Source: Leptolyngbyaceae cyanobacterium CSSed165cm_216 (lineage in GTDB: Bacteria; Cyanobacteriota; Cyanobacteriia; Phormidesmidales; Phormidesmidaceae). From it: 6,607 nt of DNA. The position numbers and the translations under genes were made by a program. The notes beneath the pieces were generated by a model that worked only from the letters and a program-made list of their open reading frames with translations, was not told the origin of the DNA and did no database searches. Below are positions 5,407-6,607 of this stretch, one piece after another. Positions within the stretch are counted from its first letter, which is position 1; each line of letters begins with the position of its first letter. The stretch covers positions 1 through 6,607 of the forward strand of contig SLIY01000315.1 of NCBI GenBank assembly GCA_007135385.1, given 5' to 3'.

Positions 5407-5440
5407 CCTACATCGCACTAAGCAGGCAGAAGGATGTAGG
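5407..5440. other. 8-bp inverted repeat downstream of fabH
   Basis: CCTACATC (5407-5414) and GATGTAGG (5433-5440) are perfect arms around an 18-nt loop. On the minus strand the hairpin starts 36 nt after the fabH stop and 22 nt before intron domain V. It may be left-over intron domain IV or a transcript-end structure for fabH. No T-run follows. Confidence 0.4.
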
Positions 5441-5476
5441 GCTTTGCCCGTGCGCAAATCTTGACCACAGTGGCTG

Positions 5477-6496
5477 TCAGCCCCAACGGATAATAGCGGA
5501 ACCCCAGGTTAACCCAGCTCCAAATCCAGCCGTAGCAATCACATCTCCAGGCTTAACCTGACCCGATCGCACCGCTTCATCGAGGGCCAAAGGAATGGAA
5601 GCCGCCGACGTGTTGCCATGGTGGGTCATATTGCTGAGGACGCGATCGCGGGGAATCTTCAAGCGATCGGCTACCGCATCGAGAATGCGCTGGTTAGCCT
5701 GGTGCAGCAATAGCCAGTCCACATCAGCGGTAGTTAAGTTAGCCCGAAATAGAGCTTTTTCAATAACTTCAGGGACCCGACTAACGGCAAACTTATAGAC
5801 TTCTCGACCATTCATCGTAATCGGCGCGAACTGACCCTGTTGAATCGTGAGATCGCCCACCAGCGGCTTTGACGCCACCTGATAGCTTAAGTTCAGGCAG
5901 TTGTTTAGACTGCCATCACTACATAGCTCGAACCCCAGCAGGCTATTACCGACACCACCAGCGGCCAAGGAATGATCCCGTCGCTGCATAACCACAGCCC
6001 CGGCCCCATCCCCAAACAAAACACAGGTACGGCGATCATCCCAATCAGTCCAGCGGGAGAGCACATCGGCGCCAATCACCAACACATTTTGAAACACCCC
6101 GGTATGGATGTACTGGGCGGCCGTCACCAGGGCAAAGACAAAGCCCGAACAGGCGGCTGTCAAGTCAAACGCCACCGCTCGATTGGCCCCCAATAATGTC
6201 TGCACCTGACAAGCACTGCCAAATAAATCATCGGGGGTAGAGGTAGCCAGCAAAATCAGCTGTACCTCTTCGGGGGCGAGTCCTGCCATGGCCAGGGCGT
6301 TTTTTCCCGCTGCAGCCGCCAAGGACGCCAAAGAATCATCGGCTCCTGCCAAATGACGCTGACGAATGCCAGTGCGACTGGCAATCCAGTCATCGGAGGT
6401 ATCCACCAGTTGACTTAAATCATCGTTGGTTAAGGTTGTAGGCAGGTCAGCCGACCCACTGCCCACCAGCCCCACACCGGGCATAAACTGTTCCAC
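5477..6496 (-). CDS. fabH: 3-oxoacyl-ACP synthase III (beta-ketoacyl-ACP synthase III)
   Basis: Starts fatty acid synthesis by condensing acetyl-CoA with malonyl-ACP in the cytosol (type II FAS). The protein has 339 residues with the full Cys-His-Asn triad: Cys116 in TAACSGF, His265 in LLHQANQR and Asn295 in HHGNTSAASIP. Also visible are TSDDWIASRTGIRQR at 33-47, FGDGAGAVVM at 161-170 and the C-terminal GFGAGLTWGSAII. The start is GTG 6496, chosen because GGAG (complement of 6505-6508) lies 8 nt upstream; an ATG at 6484 would remove four residues and has a weaker site. The SD is inside the last codons of plsX, whose stop is 3 nt before this start, so translation is probably coupled. The gene looks complete and ordinary. 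Confidence 0.97.
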   Translation of the reverse strand: MEQFMPGVGLVGSGSADLPTTLTNDDLSQLVDTSDDWIASRTGIRQRHLAGADDSLASLAAAAGKNALAMAGLAPEEVQLILLATSTPDDLFGSACQVQTLLGANRAVAFDLTAACSGFVFALVTAAQYIHTGVFQNVLVIGADVLSRWTDWDDRRTCVLFGDGAGAVVMQRRDHSLAAGGVGNSLLGFELCSDGSLNNCLNLSYQVASKPLVGDLTIQQGQFAPITMNGREVYKFAVSRVPEVIEKALFRANLTTADVDWLLLHQANQRILDAVADRLKIPRDRVLSNMTHHGNTSAASIPLALDEAVRSGQVKPGDVIATAGFGAGLTWGSAIIRWG

Positions 6497-6499
6497 AAG

Positions 6500-6607
6500 C
6501 TATTCTCCGTCTGCTGCGGGCATGGCCACCCGCTGGTACTGGGCCTGGATGCGATCGAGCACACGGTTATCGACCGCCTCTTTGGCCAGGCGAATGGCAT
6601 TAAACAC
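6500..6607 (-). CDS. plsX: Phosphate acyltransferase PlsX, C-terminal end (partial)
   Basis: Only the last 35 codons are in the window; the gene continues past 6607. The visible peptide begins VFNAIRLAKEAVDNRVLDRI and ends in MPAADGE followed by TAG (6500-6502). The NAIRLAKEAVDN segment is typical of the end of PlsX, and the gene order plsX-fabH is common in bacteria including cyanobacteria. PlsX makes acyl-phosphate from acyl-ACP for phosphatidic acid synthesis and is a peripheral membrane enzyme. Its 3' end contains the fabH ribosome binding site. The short visible length limits certainty. Confidence 0.85.
   Translation of the reverse strand: MFNAIRLAKEAVDNRVLDRIQAQYQRVAMPAADGE

Noticed and set aside
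6450..6470. Another copy of the CTGCCCACC palindrome near the fabH 5' end
   Set aside because: Only the half-sequence CTGCCCACC is present, inside well-conserved fabH coding sequence; no inverted partner.

Overview
This window looks like chromosomal DNA of a cyanobacterium. It carries ycf3, which is restricted to oxygenic phototrophs, and nadK, murJ, fabH and plsX of the cyanobacterial type. It also has seven copies of the HIP1 octamer GCGATCGC, at 1043, 2509, 3567, 3694, 5020, 5047 and 5642. The species cannot be fixed from the sequence; a filamentous, Leptolyngbya-like organism would fit, but that is a guess.

Layout. (1) 1-1133: a short leader, then nadK on the plus strand. (2) 1140-1661: ycf3 on the minus strand, tail-to-tail with nadK and only 6 nt apart. 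(3) 1662-2005: a gene-free stretch with an exact 18-bp tandem repeat and a palindrome. (4) 2006-2825: two adjacent plus-strand genes. The first encodes a small helical protein with a hydrophobic N-terminus. The second encodes the N-terminal piece of a STAND/NB-ARC NTPase (NLR-like) that breaks off just where the Walker A motif should begin. The C-terminus of the first and the N-terminus of the second share a motif of about 20 residues, G-[ND]-x-N-Q-[VI]-I-G-[QE]-[VI]-[TS]-G-G-x-V. This is the architecture of bacterial amyloid-signalling BELL/NLR pairs. (5) 2826-3262: gene-poor, with repeat debris and two consecutive hairpins, the second covering the Shine-Dalgarno of the next gene. (6) 3263-3562: a small uncharacterised protein of a family I recall from cyanobacteria. 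(7) 3643-5250: murJ, the lipid II flippase. (8) 5251-5476: the murJ/fabH intergenic region, holding a minus-strand group II intron 3' remnant (domains V and VI). (9) 5477-6607: fabH and the C-terminal end of plsX on the minus strand, a tight fatty-acid/phospholipid operon.

Most genes are housekeeping: NADP supply, photosystem I assembly, peptidoglycan precursor export, and initiation of fatty acid and phospholipid synthesis. The accessory part is 1.8-3.2 kb. It reads as a decaying regulated-cell-death or defence locus whose receptor has lost its ATPase and sensor parts while the putative effector gene is still open.
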